From positions 1 through 14,478 of the forward strand of contig CAMQYB010000024.1 in the NCBI GenBank assembly GCA_947039055.1: a stretch of DNA of 14,478 nt, written 5' to 3'. This DNA comes from an uncultured Deferribacteraceae bacterium (GTDB taxonomy: Bacteria; Chrysiogenota; Deferribacteres; Deferribacterales; Mucispirillaceae). Under the pieces are notes generated by a model. That model ran no database searches and was not told the DNA's origin. It saw only the letters and a list, made by a program, of their open reading frames with translations. The first letter of the stretch is position 1. Each line of letters starts with the position of its first letter. The position numbers were made by a program, and so were the translations under genes. Positions 1 to 7,741 of this stretch are shown here, piece after piece.

Positions 1-18
1 CACAACTTACGCAACTAC

Positions 19-48
19 ACAATAATAATCTTACCATCTTCTAAAATC
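19..48 (-). repeat. Degenerate copy of the 3' end of the adjacent YibQ-like gene
   Basis: This block matches positions 106-135, inside the last codons of the neighbouring gene, at about 25 of 30 bases including 14 in a row (ACAATAATAATCTT on the plus strand). The offset is 87 bp, a multiple of three. Read on the minus strand in the same frame it gives ILEDGKIIIV followed directly by a stop, against ILEDRKIIIV in the gene. The rest of positions 1-80 shows no gene, no convincing terminator and no other similarity. It looks like a decayed partial duplication of the gene end, but it could also be the edge of a larger duplicated piece left of the window. Confidence 0.5.
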
Positions 49-80
49 AAAAACACAACCGATTACAATCTAATAAACTA

Positions 81-1451
81 TTATTTTATTACTTGCTCTA
101 CAGGTACAATAATAATCTTTCTGTCTTCCAATATCGGCAGTGCAATCTCAAGTGCATCTAAAGTTTTACTACGCATGTGTCCTATAACTAAAACTTCACC
201 GTGCTTCTTTGCATAAACTGCAGCTTCATATAACTTTTCAATTATCTTATTAACATCATCTTGATTATCTATAAAATGATTGTTCATCGCACAACGCATA
301 CCTTGACTTACACACTCATCATAAGCTACCGATCCTGATGATGTTTTACTATCAACAAATAAATCTGTGTACTCTTTCACAACCGATAATGCTTGTCTCA
401 TCTTCTCTCTATTTTCTGTAAAGGCTGAACCCATGTGATTGTTCACTCCATCAACATAAACATCAAAAGAATCAAGCGCACGTTTCGTTAATTCCTTAAC
501 TATTACTTCAGGCATATTAACAAGAAGTGCACCTTCACCTGGATCTGTTGTTGGATACGATTTAGGTTGCATCGGAAGATGTAGAAATAAAGTTTTCTTA
601 TATGATGAAATAGCGTAAGCTATCTCTTTTGAATATTGTAAATATGGTAAAACAGCTACCGCTATTGGATATTTATTCTCCATCAAAAATCGCTCTATAA
701 TCTCATAATTCGCACCAGCATCATCTAATAAAATAGCCATTCTAACAACAACTTCTGACCTAGTCGGAGGAGTCGGTCTGCCATCTGTCGCTTTCACAGC
801 TTTCTGCTTATCTTTGACAACTAATGCTTTTACATTTTTCTTAGGTGCAACTTTAGCTACAGATTTTGGACGCTCTTTTTCACCCTTATTACTCTTAACT
901 TCTTTTAACTCTTTATAACTATCAAAGAACACAATTTCAATATTATTAACATTATCAGATGCAATTAACTTATTACTAATATCTTTTGTTTTGTACTCAT
1001 TAGCTTTTAAAATCTTCTTAAGCGTCCCTCTGATCTCTTTTGATAAAGAAGGAACTAATGCGATATGAATAAAGATATCTTGTCCTTCATCATTATCTCT
1101 TACAACTTCACTTATTGATGACTCTGCTACTTCATAATCCATTAAAATAAGATTTATTTTAGATAGAATATCGTTATCTCTAACCATATCACTTACAGCA
1201 CTAACTTCTTTTAATTGCTCTTTTTTACCGTTATCTTTTGATTTCTTCTCTTCATTACTATTATTTGCAACTGCTTTTTTATCTTCAGATAAAGTATAGA
1301 TAGATAAACCTATAAAAATAGTAAGCGAGATCGCTAACGCCATAAAGTAAAGAATATACATCTTAGATGATTTCTTAGCACGTCTAGTTGCAGGTCTCCT
1401 ACTATTAACAGGTCTTCTAGCTACAGGTTTCTTACTTGTTGGTCTTGCCAT
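81..1451 (-). CDS. Divergent polysaccharide deacetylase family protein (YibQ/DUF610-like)
   Basis: A 456-residue protein of the divergent polysaccharide deacetylase family (Pfam Polysacc_deac_2). The exact substrate of this family is not established; E. coli carries the relative yibQ next to envC, as here. Residues 1-30 are very basic, 31-52 form one membrane anchor (MYILYFMALAISLTIFIGL), and 60-232 are a Lys/Glu-rich, low-complexity periplasmic region. The deacetylase-like domain fills about 235-455: LLDDAG (Asp243/Asp244), FLHLPMQP (His291), NNHMGSAFT (His339), FVDSKT and IGHMRSKT (His425). The start ATG lies inside the 3' end of ctpA (20-nt overlap), which suggests translational coupling; no strong Shine-Dalgarno is visible. 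Another in-frame ATG at residue 31 would remove the basic tail, but the longer form reads as a normal cytoplasmic tail. It is the last gene of the division operon. The family call is firm; the reaction is inferred. Confidence 0.85.
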   Translation of the reverse strand: MARPTSKKPVARRPVNSRRPATRRAKKSSKMYILYFMALAISLTIFIGLSIYTLSEDKKAVANNSNEEKKSKDNGKKEQLKEVSAVSDMVRDNDILSKINLILMDYEVAESSISEVVRDNDEGQDIFIHIALVPSLSKEIRGTLKKILKANEYKTKDISNKLIASDNVNNIEIVFFDSYKELKEVKSNKGEKERPKSVAKVAPKKNVKALVVKDKQKAVKATDGRPTPPTRSEVVVRMAILLDDAGANYEIIERFLMENKYPIAVAVLPYLQYSKEIAYAISSYKKTLFLHLPMQPKSYPTTDPGEGALLVNMPEVIVKELTKRALDSFDVYVDGVNNHMGSAFTENREKMRQALSVVKEYTDLFVDSKTSSGSVAYDECVSQGMRCAMNNHFIDNQDDVNKIIEKLYEAAVYAKKHGEVLVIGHMRSKTLDALEIALPILEDRKIIIVPVEQVIK

Positions 1452-2760
1452 ATTTTATAATACCGTTCAATAACTGCATTGCAGACATGAACTGATAATC
1501 TCCATCTTGAATTATTTCCGATGATTTCTTTTTATCATCTTTTAAAACTTTCTTATTTTTATCTTCTTTATTTTTCTTCTTCTCATTTTCGCCGACTAAA
1601 TGATTAGTTAAATCCGACTCTTTAAGAAATCTTTGATTTTTGTCAATCTCTACCTTTCCACTTTCAACAAGGATATCTGGTTTAACACCTGTACCCTGTA
1701 TTGATCTTCCTAGCGGTGTATAATATCTAGCAGTTGTTAATTTCACAGCAGAACCATCTGCCATCTCAATTATAGATTGAACAGATGCTTTACCGAATGT
1801 GTTCGTACCTATTACTAAAGCTCTGTCGTAATCTTGAAATGCTCCAGCTAAAATCTCTGATGCTGATGCTGATCCTTCATTCACTATCATAATAATAGGT
1901 TTCTTTGTGTCTCTAAAACCAACATTGCGAGTTTTAAAATGATTCTCTTTTTTAGATCTATCTCTTGTGTAAACAACCGTTTTATCTTTCTCTAAAAACA
2001 ATGAAGATATATTAATTGCCTCTGTCAATAATCCACCAGAATTATTTCGTAGATCAAATATATATCCATTAACACCCTCTTTCTCTAAAGCTTTTAAAGC
2101 CTCTAACATCTCTTTAGTTGAGCTGTCTTGAAATTGAGCTAATCTAATATATCCGATATCATCTATCTTCTCATACTTAACAGATTTGATTTTTATAATG
2201 TCACGAACGATAACCAGTTCAATAGGCTCATTCTCACCTTTTCTTGCAAGAGTGATATTGATTTTTGTTCCAGCTTTACCACGCATTCTTGATGTTGCAT
2301 CTTCTAACGTCATACCCATTGTTGACTCATCTTCTATCTTTATAATTATATCGCCTGATTTTATCCCAGCCTTCGCAGCAGGTGTATCATCAATCGGTGA
2401 AATAATTGTTATCATCTCATCTCTCATACCGATCGTTATACCTAGTCCACCAAATGAACCTGTTGTTCCGATCTTGAATGATTTATATGTCTCTGGTGTG
2501 AAAAATGTTGAGTGTGGATCAAGCGATTGAAGCATACCTTTGATCGCTCCGTAAATGATCTCCTTCTGCTCAACATCATCTACATAAGATGACTCTATCA
2601 ATGATAGCGTTTGTCCAAAAGACTCTAACGCCTTATATTTATCGCCCTCTGCAGCAATCACTTGTTGCTTGTTATTGAAAAAGTTTATACCGAAATACGA
2701 ACCGAATAAAAAGGTCGCTGCAACTACAAGGACTGACAGAGTTTTAAAAAAAGTTTTCAT
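1432..2760 (-). CDS. ctpA: Carboxyl-terminal processing protease, S41 family
   Basis: A 442-residue periplasmic serine protease of the S41 C-terminal processing family. It cleaves proteins near their C-termini and in several Gram-negative bacteria controls murein hydrolases. Residues 1-27 are a signal/anchor segment. A PDZ domain spans about 97-190 (GSFGGLGITIG, then AGIKSGDIIIKI), and the protease core about 198-365. The Ser/Lys/Gln triad can be placed at Ser299 (NEGSASASEI), Lys324 (TFGKASVQ) and Gln328, with the usual 25-residue Ser-Lys spacing. Residues 393-413 are a Lys/Asp/Glu-rich stretch before a short C-terminal helix, longer and more charged than I expect in this family. The start is ATG with a weak GAGAA upstream. 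The gene follows envC after 39 bp and overlaps the next gene by 20 nt, so it belongs to the ftsEX-envC operon. Confidence 0.93.
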   Translation of the reverse strand: MKTFFKTLSVLVVAATFLFGSYFGINFFNNKQQVIAAEGDKYKALESFGQTLSLIESSYVDDVEQKEIIYGAIKGMLQSLDPHSTFFTPETYKSFKIGTTGSFGGLGITIGMRDEMITIISPIDDTPAAKAGIKSGDIIIKIEDESTMGMTLEDATSRMRGKAGTKINITLARKGENEPIELVIVRDIIKIKSVKYEKIDDIGYIRLAQFQDSSTKEMLEALKALEKEGVNGYIFDLRNNSGGLLTEAINISSLFLEKDKTVVYTRDRSKKENHFKTRNVGFRDTKKPIIMIVNEGSASASEILAGAFQDYDRALVIGTNTFGKASVQSIIEMADGSAVKLTTARYYTPLGRSIQGTGVKPDILVESGKVEIDKNQRFLKESDLTNHLVGENEKKKNKEDKNKKVLKDDKKKSSEIIQDGDYQFMSAMQLLNGIIKYGKTNK

Positions 2761-2799
2761 AAAATATTCTCACTAACTATTTAATATTATTTACACAAT

Positions 2800-3990
2800 C
2801 TATCTAAACCAAATTTCTGGATTTAAAGCATCTTCTGATTTTCTAATTTCAAGATATAACTGTGACGGCATCGCCTTAGATCCATTCATCATACCAAGCG
2901 AACTGCCCTTCTTCAATATATCTCCTGCTGAAACATTAAGCGAACTTAAATTACCATATACAGTGTAATACCCACCGTCATGACTAACTATAACAAGATT
3001 TAAAAAACCTTTAACATAATCTGCAAACTCAACCTTGCCATCAAACGGTAAAGTAACCACAGAGTTTGATGAAGTAGAAATACGTATACCTTTATTAAAA
3101 AAATATGTATTCGCATCCTCTATCAACTGTCTTCCAAATCTCTCAACTATCTTACCCTTTATAGGATATGATAAACTTCCCTTAGCTTTCGCAAACGCCG
3201 AACTACCTTCAACTACTTTATTATTTTCTCTAGTAATTTCTCTAGCTTTACGATTATTTACATCACGCTTTTTCTTTACAGCAAGCTCTCGTTTCTTACG
3301 ATCTTCTGATTCTTTGATACGTCGCTCAAGTGCACGCTCACGTTTTTTTAAATTATTAACGACAGCTTTCTGTGCGTTCTCATCGTTCTTAACTTCTTTT
3401 AACGCTGTCTTATAACTATTACTCTCATCAACAACTGCTTTAAACTCTATCTCTCTAAGTGCTTTAATCTCACTTAGATTGTCAGACTCAATTTTTGCAT
3501 CTTGCTTTAATATATCTAATTTTTCTATATCTAAATTTAAGACATCTATATAGCGTAAAAGTTTGTTGTTCGCTAAAGATAATATCTCCATAGATGCGAT
3601 CACATCTACTTTATCATCTCGTGCTATTAGAATATTTGCAACACCGTGCTGTAATGAATCTACTAAATAAACCATGCTTCTTGAAATAGCTTTTTTGTTT
3701 TCCAAGATCTCACGTTCTTTATTTGCAACATTACGCTCTATCTCTTTAAGCCTACTACTGCTACCTTTAATGGTCTCATTTAATAACCTTAACACGTTCT
3801 TATGATTTTCCAACTTAGAGTTAATTAAGCTGATTTTTTTAGATAGATCTTTACCACTATTTTTAAGTTGTAAAAGCTCTTTTTCCTCTTTTTTGATAGT
3901 TGATCGCAACTCTTTATAATCATTAGAAGAGTAAGAATTGTAACAGAAAGAGAGTAAAAAGAAAAGTATAAAAAATATCTTAAACATCAT
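2800..3990 (-). CDS. envC: Murein hydrolase activator EnvC-like (coiled coil + degenerate LytM domain)
   Basis: A 396-residue exported protein that should link FtsEX to the septal murein amidases. Residues 1-22 are a signal peptide (MMFKIFFILFFLLSFCYNSYS). About 23-260 are long charged coiled coils, the part that in EnvC binds FtsX. About 272-396 are a LytM/M23 fold. Its zinc-binding residues are missing: the first His and Asp positions read Asn299 and Arg303 (NKGIRI), the HxH region reads YGNLS, and the last His is Tyr379 in QLYLEIR, matching E. coli EnvC LYFEIR. The domain should therefore be non-catalytic and act as an activator, as known for EnvC. Length is close to E. coli EnvC (about 420). 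It starts inside the 3' end of ftsX (11-nt overlap), and its stop is TAG. No amidase gene is in the window. Confidence 0.88.
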   Translation of the reverse strand: MMFKIFFILFFLLSFCYNSYSSNDYKELRSTIKKEEKELLQLKNSGKDLSKKISLINSKLENHKNVLRLLNETIKGSSSRLKEIERNVANKEREILENKKAISRSMVYLVDSLQHGVANILIARDDKVDVIASMEILSLANNKLLRYIDVLNLDIEKLDILKQDAKIESDNLSEIKALREIEFKAVVDESNSYKTALKEVKNDENAQKAVVNNLKKRERALERRIKESEDRKKRELAVKKKRDVNNRKAREITRENNKVVEGSSAFAKAKGSLSYPIKGKIVERFGRQLIEDANTYFFNKGIRISTSSNSVVTLPFDGKVEFADYVKGFLNLVIVSHDGGYYTVYGNLSSLNVSAGDILKKGSSLGMMNGSKAMPSQLYLEIRKSEDALNPEIWFR

Positions 3991-4900
3991 TAACCGACGA
4001 CACTCTTTTTATAAATAATACTACACTGATTGAAGATGAAATTAAAGAAAATATATTAAGTATTATTATCTGAAATATGTAGTGCCAAACTGGTGGCATT
4101 TTTATAAAAATATCTATATCTACTAGCAACGAATTCAAAAAACTAGACAACATAATAAAAATTATTATCGCTAAAATAGATGTCACTAACGATGTTATCA
4201 TAGATGAAAATATGTACGGCATAGATATAAATGGACGTGTACCACCAACTAATAAATATACTTTCATCTCTTCATTATACTTATACAAACTGATCCGTGT
4301 TGCATTAAATATTACTGACGCTAATGATAAGCATACAAGAATTAATAACACAATTATAAACACATTTGTTATAAACTTGATCTGAAAAAATTTGCCTAAA
4401 ACTTTCTCTCCGTAACTTACAAACTCTACGTTACTTAACTTATACATCTCTTCTTTCAAACTCTTGATATTCTTAATACCATCAGCATCTAGTTTCACAT
4501 CTATAAATGTTGGAAAAAACTGCTCAGAAAATTTATCTAAACCGTTTATGTTAGAGGTGTTCTCTTCAATGAATTTTTTAGAATCACTTGGAAGGAATAT
4601 CTGTACATCAACAACTCCATCAAACGATGTTAGATCAGTTGATAGTTTCGATATATCGCCCTTATCTGCATCCAACATATATACTCTTATCGAATCAACA
4701 GATGTTGTTGATGATAGAAATGATGAGATAACAACCGATGTTAAATTAAATATATTGAATAAAATTATTAAGGTGATAATTGAGATAAATGTAACGATAT
4801 TAGATTTAAAATCTCTTAAAAAATTTCTAAATCCACGCATAAATAAGTACATAAATTTGCTTCTGGTTTTAACTATATTATTCACTATCAACACCTGCAT
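3980..4900 (-). CDS. ftsX: Cell division ABC transporter permease-like protein FtsX
   Basis: The membrane subunit of the FtsEX complex, which uses ATP to switch on peptidoglycan hydrolases through EnvC rather than to move a solute. Four membrane segments are visible: about 35-60, 176-200, 226-256 and 272-298 (of 306). The periplasmic loop, about 62-172, is where EnvC should dock. The stretch NEEMKVYLLVGGTRPFI (209-225) matches the cytoplasmic coupling region of FtsX. The ATG at 4900 lies 23 nt inside ftsE with GGGAAAG about 9 nt upstream. A GTG at 4885 (5 residues shorter) has a nearer AGGTG and would give an 8-nt overlap, so the true start could be either. It overlaps envC by 11 nt at its end. 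Identification is strong from topology, motif and context. Confidence 0.92.
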   Translation of the reverse strand: MQVLIVNNIVKTRSKFMYLFMRGFRNFLRDFKSNIVTFISIITLIILFNIFNLTSVVISSFLSSTTSVDSIRVYMLDADKGDISKLSTDLTSFDGVVDVQIFLPSDSKKFIEENTSNINGLDKFSEQFFPTFIDVKLDADGIKNIKSLKEEMYKLSNVEFVSYGEKVLGKFFQIKFITNVFIIVLLILVCLSLASVIFNATRISLYKYNEEMKVYLLVGGTRPFISMPYIFSSMITSLVTSILAIIIFIMLSSFLNSLLVDIDIFIKMPPVWHYIFQIIILNIFSLISSSISVVLFIKRVSSVNDV

Positions 4901-5552
4901 CAGAGATAACTTTCCCTTTCTCTAATCTTATCTCTCGTGCTGGATATCGCTGTCTAATATTATCATCATGTGTTGCTATCAAAATTGTTGTTCCTGCTAA
5001 TCGTAATTTATTAAGGATCTGCATAATATTCTCAGCCGTCTCATGATCTAAATTACCTGTTGGTTCATCTGCAATTATTACTTGAGGATTATTGATTAAA
5101 GCCCTAACAATCGCTACCCTCTGCTTCTCTCCACCTGATAAATTGCATACCAACTCATCACGCTTTTCAAATATACCAACATCTCGTAAAAGTAGAGATA
5201 TCTCATCTTTAACCTCAGACCTTAACTTATAATATATGTCTGTTGCAAGTTTTATGTTATCAAAAACTGTAACGTTTTCCATCAACTTATAGTCTTGAAA
5301 AATTATACCTATCTTTCTTCTAAAATACGGTATCTGTAATCTGCCTAACGATCTAATATCACAACCATCTACTTTTACAAGCCCACGTGTTGGCATTACA
5401 TCTGCATATATTAAACGTAAAAACGACGATTTACCTGCTCCAGATTTACCGATAACATATACAAACTCACCCCTTGAAATATCAAGGTTCACACCATTTA
5501 ACGCATTCATTCCTGCCGTAAAAGATAGATTTACATCAGTGAAGTTTATCAA
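4878..5552 (-). CDS. ftsE: Cell division ATP-binding protein FtsE
   Basis: The 224-residue ABC ATPase of FtsEX. All nucleotide-binding motifs are present: Walker A GKSGAGKS (35-42), Q-loop FQDYKL with Gln86, signature LSGGEKQR (138-145), Walker B VIIADEP (158-164) and H-loop His195 (ATHDDN). The FQDYKL form and the 220-230 residue length are typical of FtsE among ABC proteins. The start codon is TTG at 5552: the sequence GAGG sits 6 nt upstream, the protein then begins MINFTDV like other FtsE proteins, and the next ATG (residue 15) would cut the first strand. It is the first gene of the division operon, with a promoter candidate just upstream, and it overlaps ftsX by 8-23 nt depending on the ftsX start. 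Confidence 0.95.
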   Translation of the reverse strand: MINFTDVNLSFTAGMNALNGVNLDISRGEFVYVIGKSGAGKSSFLRLIYADVMPTRGLVKVDGCDIRSLGRLQIPYFRRKIGIIFQDYKLMENVTVFDNIKLATDIYYKLRSEVKDEISLLLRDVGIFEKRDELVCNLSGGEKQRVAIVRALINNPQVIIADEPTGNLDHETAENIMQILNKLRLAGTTILIATHDDNIRQRYPAREIRLEKGKVISDAGVDSE

Positions 5553-5589
5553 CTTATACCTCGTATCAAAAATTACTCATTCAATATAC

Positions 5590-5618
5590 ATTTTAGTTAT
5601 ATTTCAAAAATATTGCAA
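5590..5618 (-). promoter_or_regulatory. Predicted sigma-70-type promoter of the ftsE operon
   Basis: On the minus strand TTGCAA (5618-5613) and TAAAAT (5595-5590) are separated by 17 bp. They match the -35 at 4 of 6 and the -10 at 5 of 6 positions. Transcription would start near 5583, about 30 nt before the ftsE TTG, leaving room for the GAGG ribosome site at 5562-5559. The region is very AT-rich, so chance matches are easy. Confidence 0.4.
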
Positions 5619-5622
5619 TATT
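5609..5622. promoter_or_regulatory. Perfect 14-bp palindrome over the ftsE -35 (possible operator)
   Basis: AATATTGCAATATT reads the same on both strands and covers the predicted -35 hexamer of the ftsE promoter. Its position suits a dimeric regulator's binding site. It lies about 40 bp from the divergent tRNA promoter's -35. No regulator gene is nearby, so this is only a candidate. Confidence 0.3.
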
Positions 5623-5661
5623 AAAGATACTGTAACAACATTATCAATACAATCATTAATA

Positions 5662-5690
5662 TTGACAAGAACCGTTTATTACTATAAATT
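5662..5690 (+). promoter_or_regulatory. Predicted promoter of the tRNA-Leu gene
   Basis: A perfect TTGACA lies at 5662-5667. The -10 is either TATAAA (5683-5688, 15-bp spacer) or TAAATT (5685-5690, 17-bp spacer). Transcription would begin about 5-8 nt before the mature tRNA 5' end, which fits a short-leader stable RNA promoter. Confidence 0.55.
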
Positions 5691-5700
5691 CTAAGACTAT

Positions 5701-5783
5701 GCCGCAGTGGTGGAATTGGTAGACACGCCATCTTGAGGGGGTGGTGAGCAACGCTTGTACGAGTTCAAATCTCGTCTGCGGCA
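5701..5783 (+). tRNA. tRNA-Leu (anticodon GAG)
   Basis: An 83-nt class II tRNA. The acceptor stem pairs GCCGCAG (5701-5707) with CTGCGGC (5776-5782), followed by discriminator A5783. The D-arm contains AATTGGTAGAC. The anticodon stem CCATC/GGTGG (5728-5732/5740-5744, one T-G pair) holds loop TTGAGGG with anticodon GAG at 5735-5737, reading CUU/CUC leucine codons. The variable arm, about 5745-5758, forms a small GAGC/GCTT stem, and the T-arm is ACGAG-TTCAAAT-CTCGT (5759-5775). The CCA end is not encoded, so it must be added after transcription. It is the only plus-strand gene here, divergent from ftsE. No integrase or repeat of its 3' end is visible, so it is not marked as an attachment site. 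Confidence 0.96.
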
Positions 5784-6164
5784 TTATTTCTCCTCACAAT
5801 CTTCATTAAACAACTCTTCGTAATATATATACAAACTCACCACGAATATCCATAACTATCTAATAACTTTAACTTATTTTATACTTAAACACGTTAAGTT
5901 TTTATTTGTTATGGCAAGAGACAGCATAATCTATCTATACAATTTATTAATTATATCGAATATTTAAAAGAGTAAGTTTCTAAATTTATCATTTGTATTA
6001 TCAATGACTTTACTTACCAAGTAGATCTAAAACATCAATATTTTAGTTAAAAGTTTACTGTAAAATCTATAGACATCTATCGTATCGCTAATATTTATAG
6101 ATACAAACAGTAGACAAATAATTAAATTAAATATAAAAATATAACATAATCATATTGCTATAAA
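5784..6164. other. AT-rich gene-free stretch between tRNA-Leu and the guaB terminator
   Basis: I see no credible protein gene in either direction here: frames are short, stop-rich and lack ribosome sites. One weak hairpin with a T-run near 5883-5903 is listed separately. A 7-bp inverted repeat (ATCTATA 6065-6071 with TATAGAT 6096-6102) encloses a 24-nt loop. It could be a small structure, but I assign no function to it. Confidence 0.5.
5883..5903 (+). terminator. Weak candidate terminator downstream of tRNA-Leu
   Basis: ACTTAA (5883-5888) and TTAAGT (5894-5899) form a 6-bp, AT-only stem with a 5-nt loop, followed in the plus direction by TTTTTATTTG. It lies about 100 nt after the tRNA. The stem is weak, so this is tentative. 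Confidence 0.28.
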
Positions 6165-6165
6165 C

Positions 6166-6227
6166 GAAAAAAAGATGCCAAAATTATATAGCCACATAAC
6201 TCTAGCATCTATATAATTCTAGCATCT
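6166..6227 (-). terminator. Rho-independent terminator of the ychF-guaB operon
   Basis: An inverted repeat pairs AGATGCCAAAATTATATA (6173-6190) with TATATAATTCTAGCATCT (6210-6227): 18 bp with two mismatches and a 19-nt loop. On the minus strand the hairpin is followed directly by a run of seven T (6173-6167 read as complement). It starts about 36 nt after the guaB stop codon, the expected place. The sequence TCTAGCATCT occurs twice (6201-6210 and 6218-6227), so an alternative, shorter pairing with AGATGC is also possible. Confidence 0.75.
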
Positions 6228-6262
6228 AATAAATTATCTTAATTAAAATCAACAATCGTTAT

Positions 6263-7741
6263 TTATTTTGTCCAGTAGTTAGGAGCTTCTTTTGTTATCT
6301 GAACATCGTGAACATGGCTCTCTGTTAAGCCTGATCCAGTGATTTTTACAAGTTTAGATTTAGTAATTAATTCATCAATCGTTTTGCAACCAGCGTAACC
6401 CATACCTGCTCTTAATCCACCTAATAACTGGTAAACAGTTTGAGATAGTTCACCTCTAAAATGAACTCTGCCCTCTATACCTTCTGGAACAAGTTTTGAA
6501 TCAATAATCGCATCGTTTTGAAAATATCTATCACGACTGCCATCTTTCATAGCACCAACCGATCCCATACCTCGATAAACTTTATAACTTCTACCTTGAT
6601 ACAGTTCTATATCGCCAGGAGCTTCTAAAGTTCCTGCAAATAATGAACCGATCATCGCAACATTTGCTCCAGCTGAAATCGCTTTAACTATGTCACCAGA
6701 ATATTTTATACCACCATCTGCAACGATAGGAATACCTAACTTTTTAGCAGCCTTAGCACAATCTATTATAGCTGAAATCTGTGGCACACCAACGCCTGAT
6801 ACAATGCGTGTTGTACATATTGATCCAGGCCCGATACCAACTTTCACAACATCAGCTCCAACATCAACAAGACGTTTAACAGCATCGCCCGATGCAATGT
6901 TTCCTGCCATAAGTTGTAGTGATGGATATTTCTTCTTGATAGTTTTAACCATCTGAATAACTTTTGCAGAGTTACCATGTGCTGTGTCAACTGCTATGAT
7001 ATCAACCTTTTTATTAACAAGTTCTGCAACACGTTCAAGCGTATCATCACTTGTGCCAACGGCTGCTCCTACTAATAATCTACCCAGAACATCTTTAGAT
7101 GCTAAAGGATATTTTAGACGCTTGTTAATATCTTTTATCGTCATTAAACCTTTTAAGTTATATTTGTCATCTACCACTAATAACTTCTCAATTCTATGTT
7201 TATGTAGTTTCTCTATCGCATCTTCAAACGATGTCCCAACTGATATCGTTACTAAATTTTCGTGAGTCATAAACTCTGAAACAAGAATTGATGTGTCTTT
7301 TACAAAACGTAAATCTCTATTTGTTAAGATACCTACTAATTTTGTTTTTTTGATAACTGGAATTCCAGAAATTTTATATTTAGCCATAAGTTCTAAAGCT
7401 TCCGATACTGGTCTATCTGGTTCTATCGTGATCGGATCAACTATCATACCACTCTCAGATCGTTTAACTTTATCAACCTCATCGGCTTGTTCATCAATAG
7501 TCATGTTCTTATGTATAAAACCTAACCCACCCTCTTGTGCCATAGCAATCGCAAGTTTCGCCTCTGTTACTGTGTCCATCGCTGCAGAAATTAACGGTAT
7601 ATTTAACGTAATAGATTTTGTTAAATTCGTTCGTGTACTAACTTCTGATGGCAATACTGTCGAATAAGCTGGCATAACTAAAACATCATCAAATGTTAAA
7701 GTCTCATATAAAATCTTTCCTTTACTTTTACTATCAAGCAT
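6263..7741 (-). CDS. guaB: Inosine-5'-monophosphate dehydrogenase
   Basis: A 492-residue cytoplasmic enzyme that oxidises IMP to XMP with NAD+, the committed step to guanine nucleotides. The (beta/alpha)8 catalytic domain is split by two CBS domains at about 100-210, usually sensors of adenine/guanine nucleotides. The catalytic Cys309 lies in GPGSICTTR. The phosphate site VADGGI (340-345), the flap YRGMGSVGAM (389-398), the Arg405-Tyr406 dyad and GGLRAGMGYAG (441-451) are all present, and the length is normal. The ATG shares one base with the nadE stop (TAATG), and AGGAG lies 9 nt upstream within nadE. It is last in its operon and is followed by a strong terminator. The neighbour nadE makes its cofactor NAD+. 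No odd residues seen. Confidence 0.97.
   Translation of the reverse strand: MLDSKSKGKILYETLTFDDVLVMPAYSTVLPSEVSTRTNLTKSITLNIPLISAAMDTVTEAKLAIAMAQEGGLGFIHKNMTIDEQADEVDKVKRSESGMIVDPITIEPDRPVSEALELMAKYKISGIPVIKKTKLVGILTNRDLRFVKDTSILVSEFMTHENLVTISVGTSFEDAIEKLHKHRIEKLLVVDDKYNLKGLMTIKDINKRLKYPLASKDVLGRLLVGAAVGTSDDTLERVAELVNKKVDIIAVDTAHGNSAKVIQMVKTIKKKYPSLQLMAGNIASGDAVKRLVDVGADVVKVGIGPGSICTTRIVSGVGVPQISAIIDCAKAAKKLGIPIVADGGIKYSGDIVKAISAGANVAMIGSLFAGTLEAPGDIELYQGRSYKVYRGMGSVGAMKDGSRDRYFQNDAIIDSKLVPEGIEGRVHFRGELSQTVYQLLGGLRAGMGYAGCKTIDELITKSKLVKITGSGLTESHVHDVQITKEAPNYWTK

Noticed and set aside
1..80. Terminator for the ftsE operon
   Set aside because: Only a 6-bp AT-only inverted repeat (AATAAA/TTTATT) occurs near the stop codon, with no GC pair and no clear T-run.
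2800..3990. Active M23 endopeptidase
   Set aside because: All zinc-ligand positions are replaced (Asn299, Arg303, YGNLS, Tyr379), and the ftsEX context fits the non-catalytic EnvC.
5911..5967. An 18-codon plus-strand frame starting ATGGCAAGAGAC after the weak tRNA terminator
   Set aside because: It has no ribosome site, no family similarity and an AT-rich composition expected by chance.
5701..6262. tRNA-Leu as an integration site with an island downstream
   Set aside because: No integrase and no repeat of the tRNA 3' end are visible, and the downstream side is a housekeeping operon.
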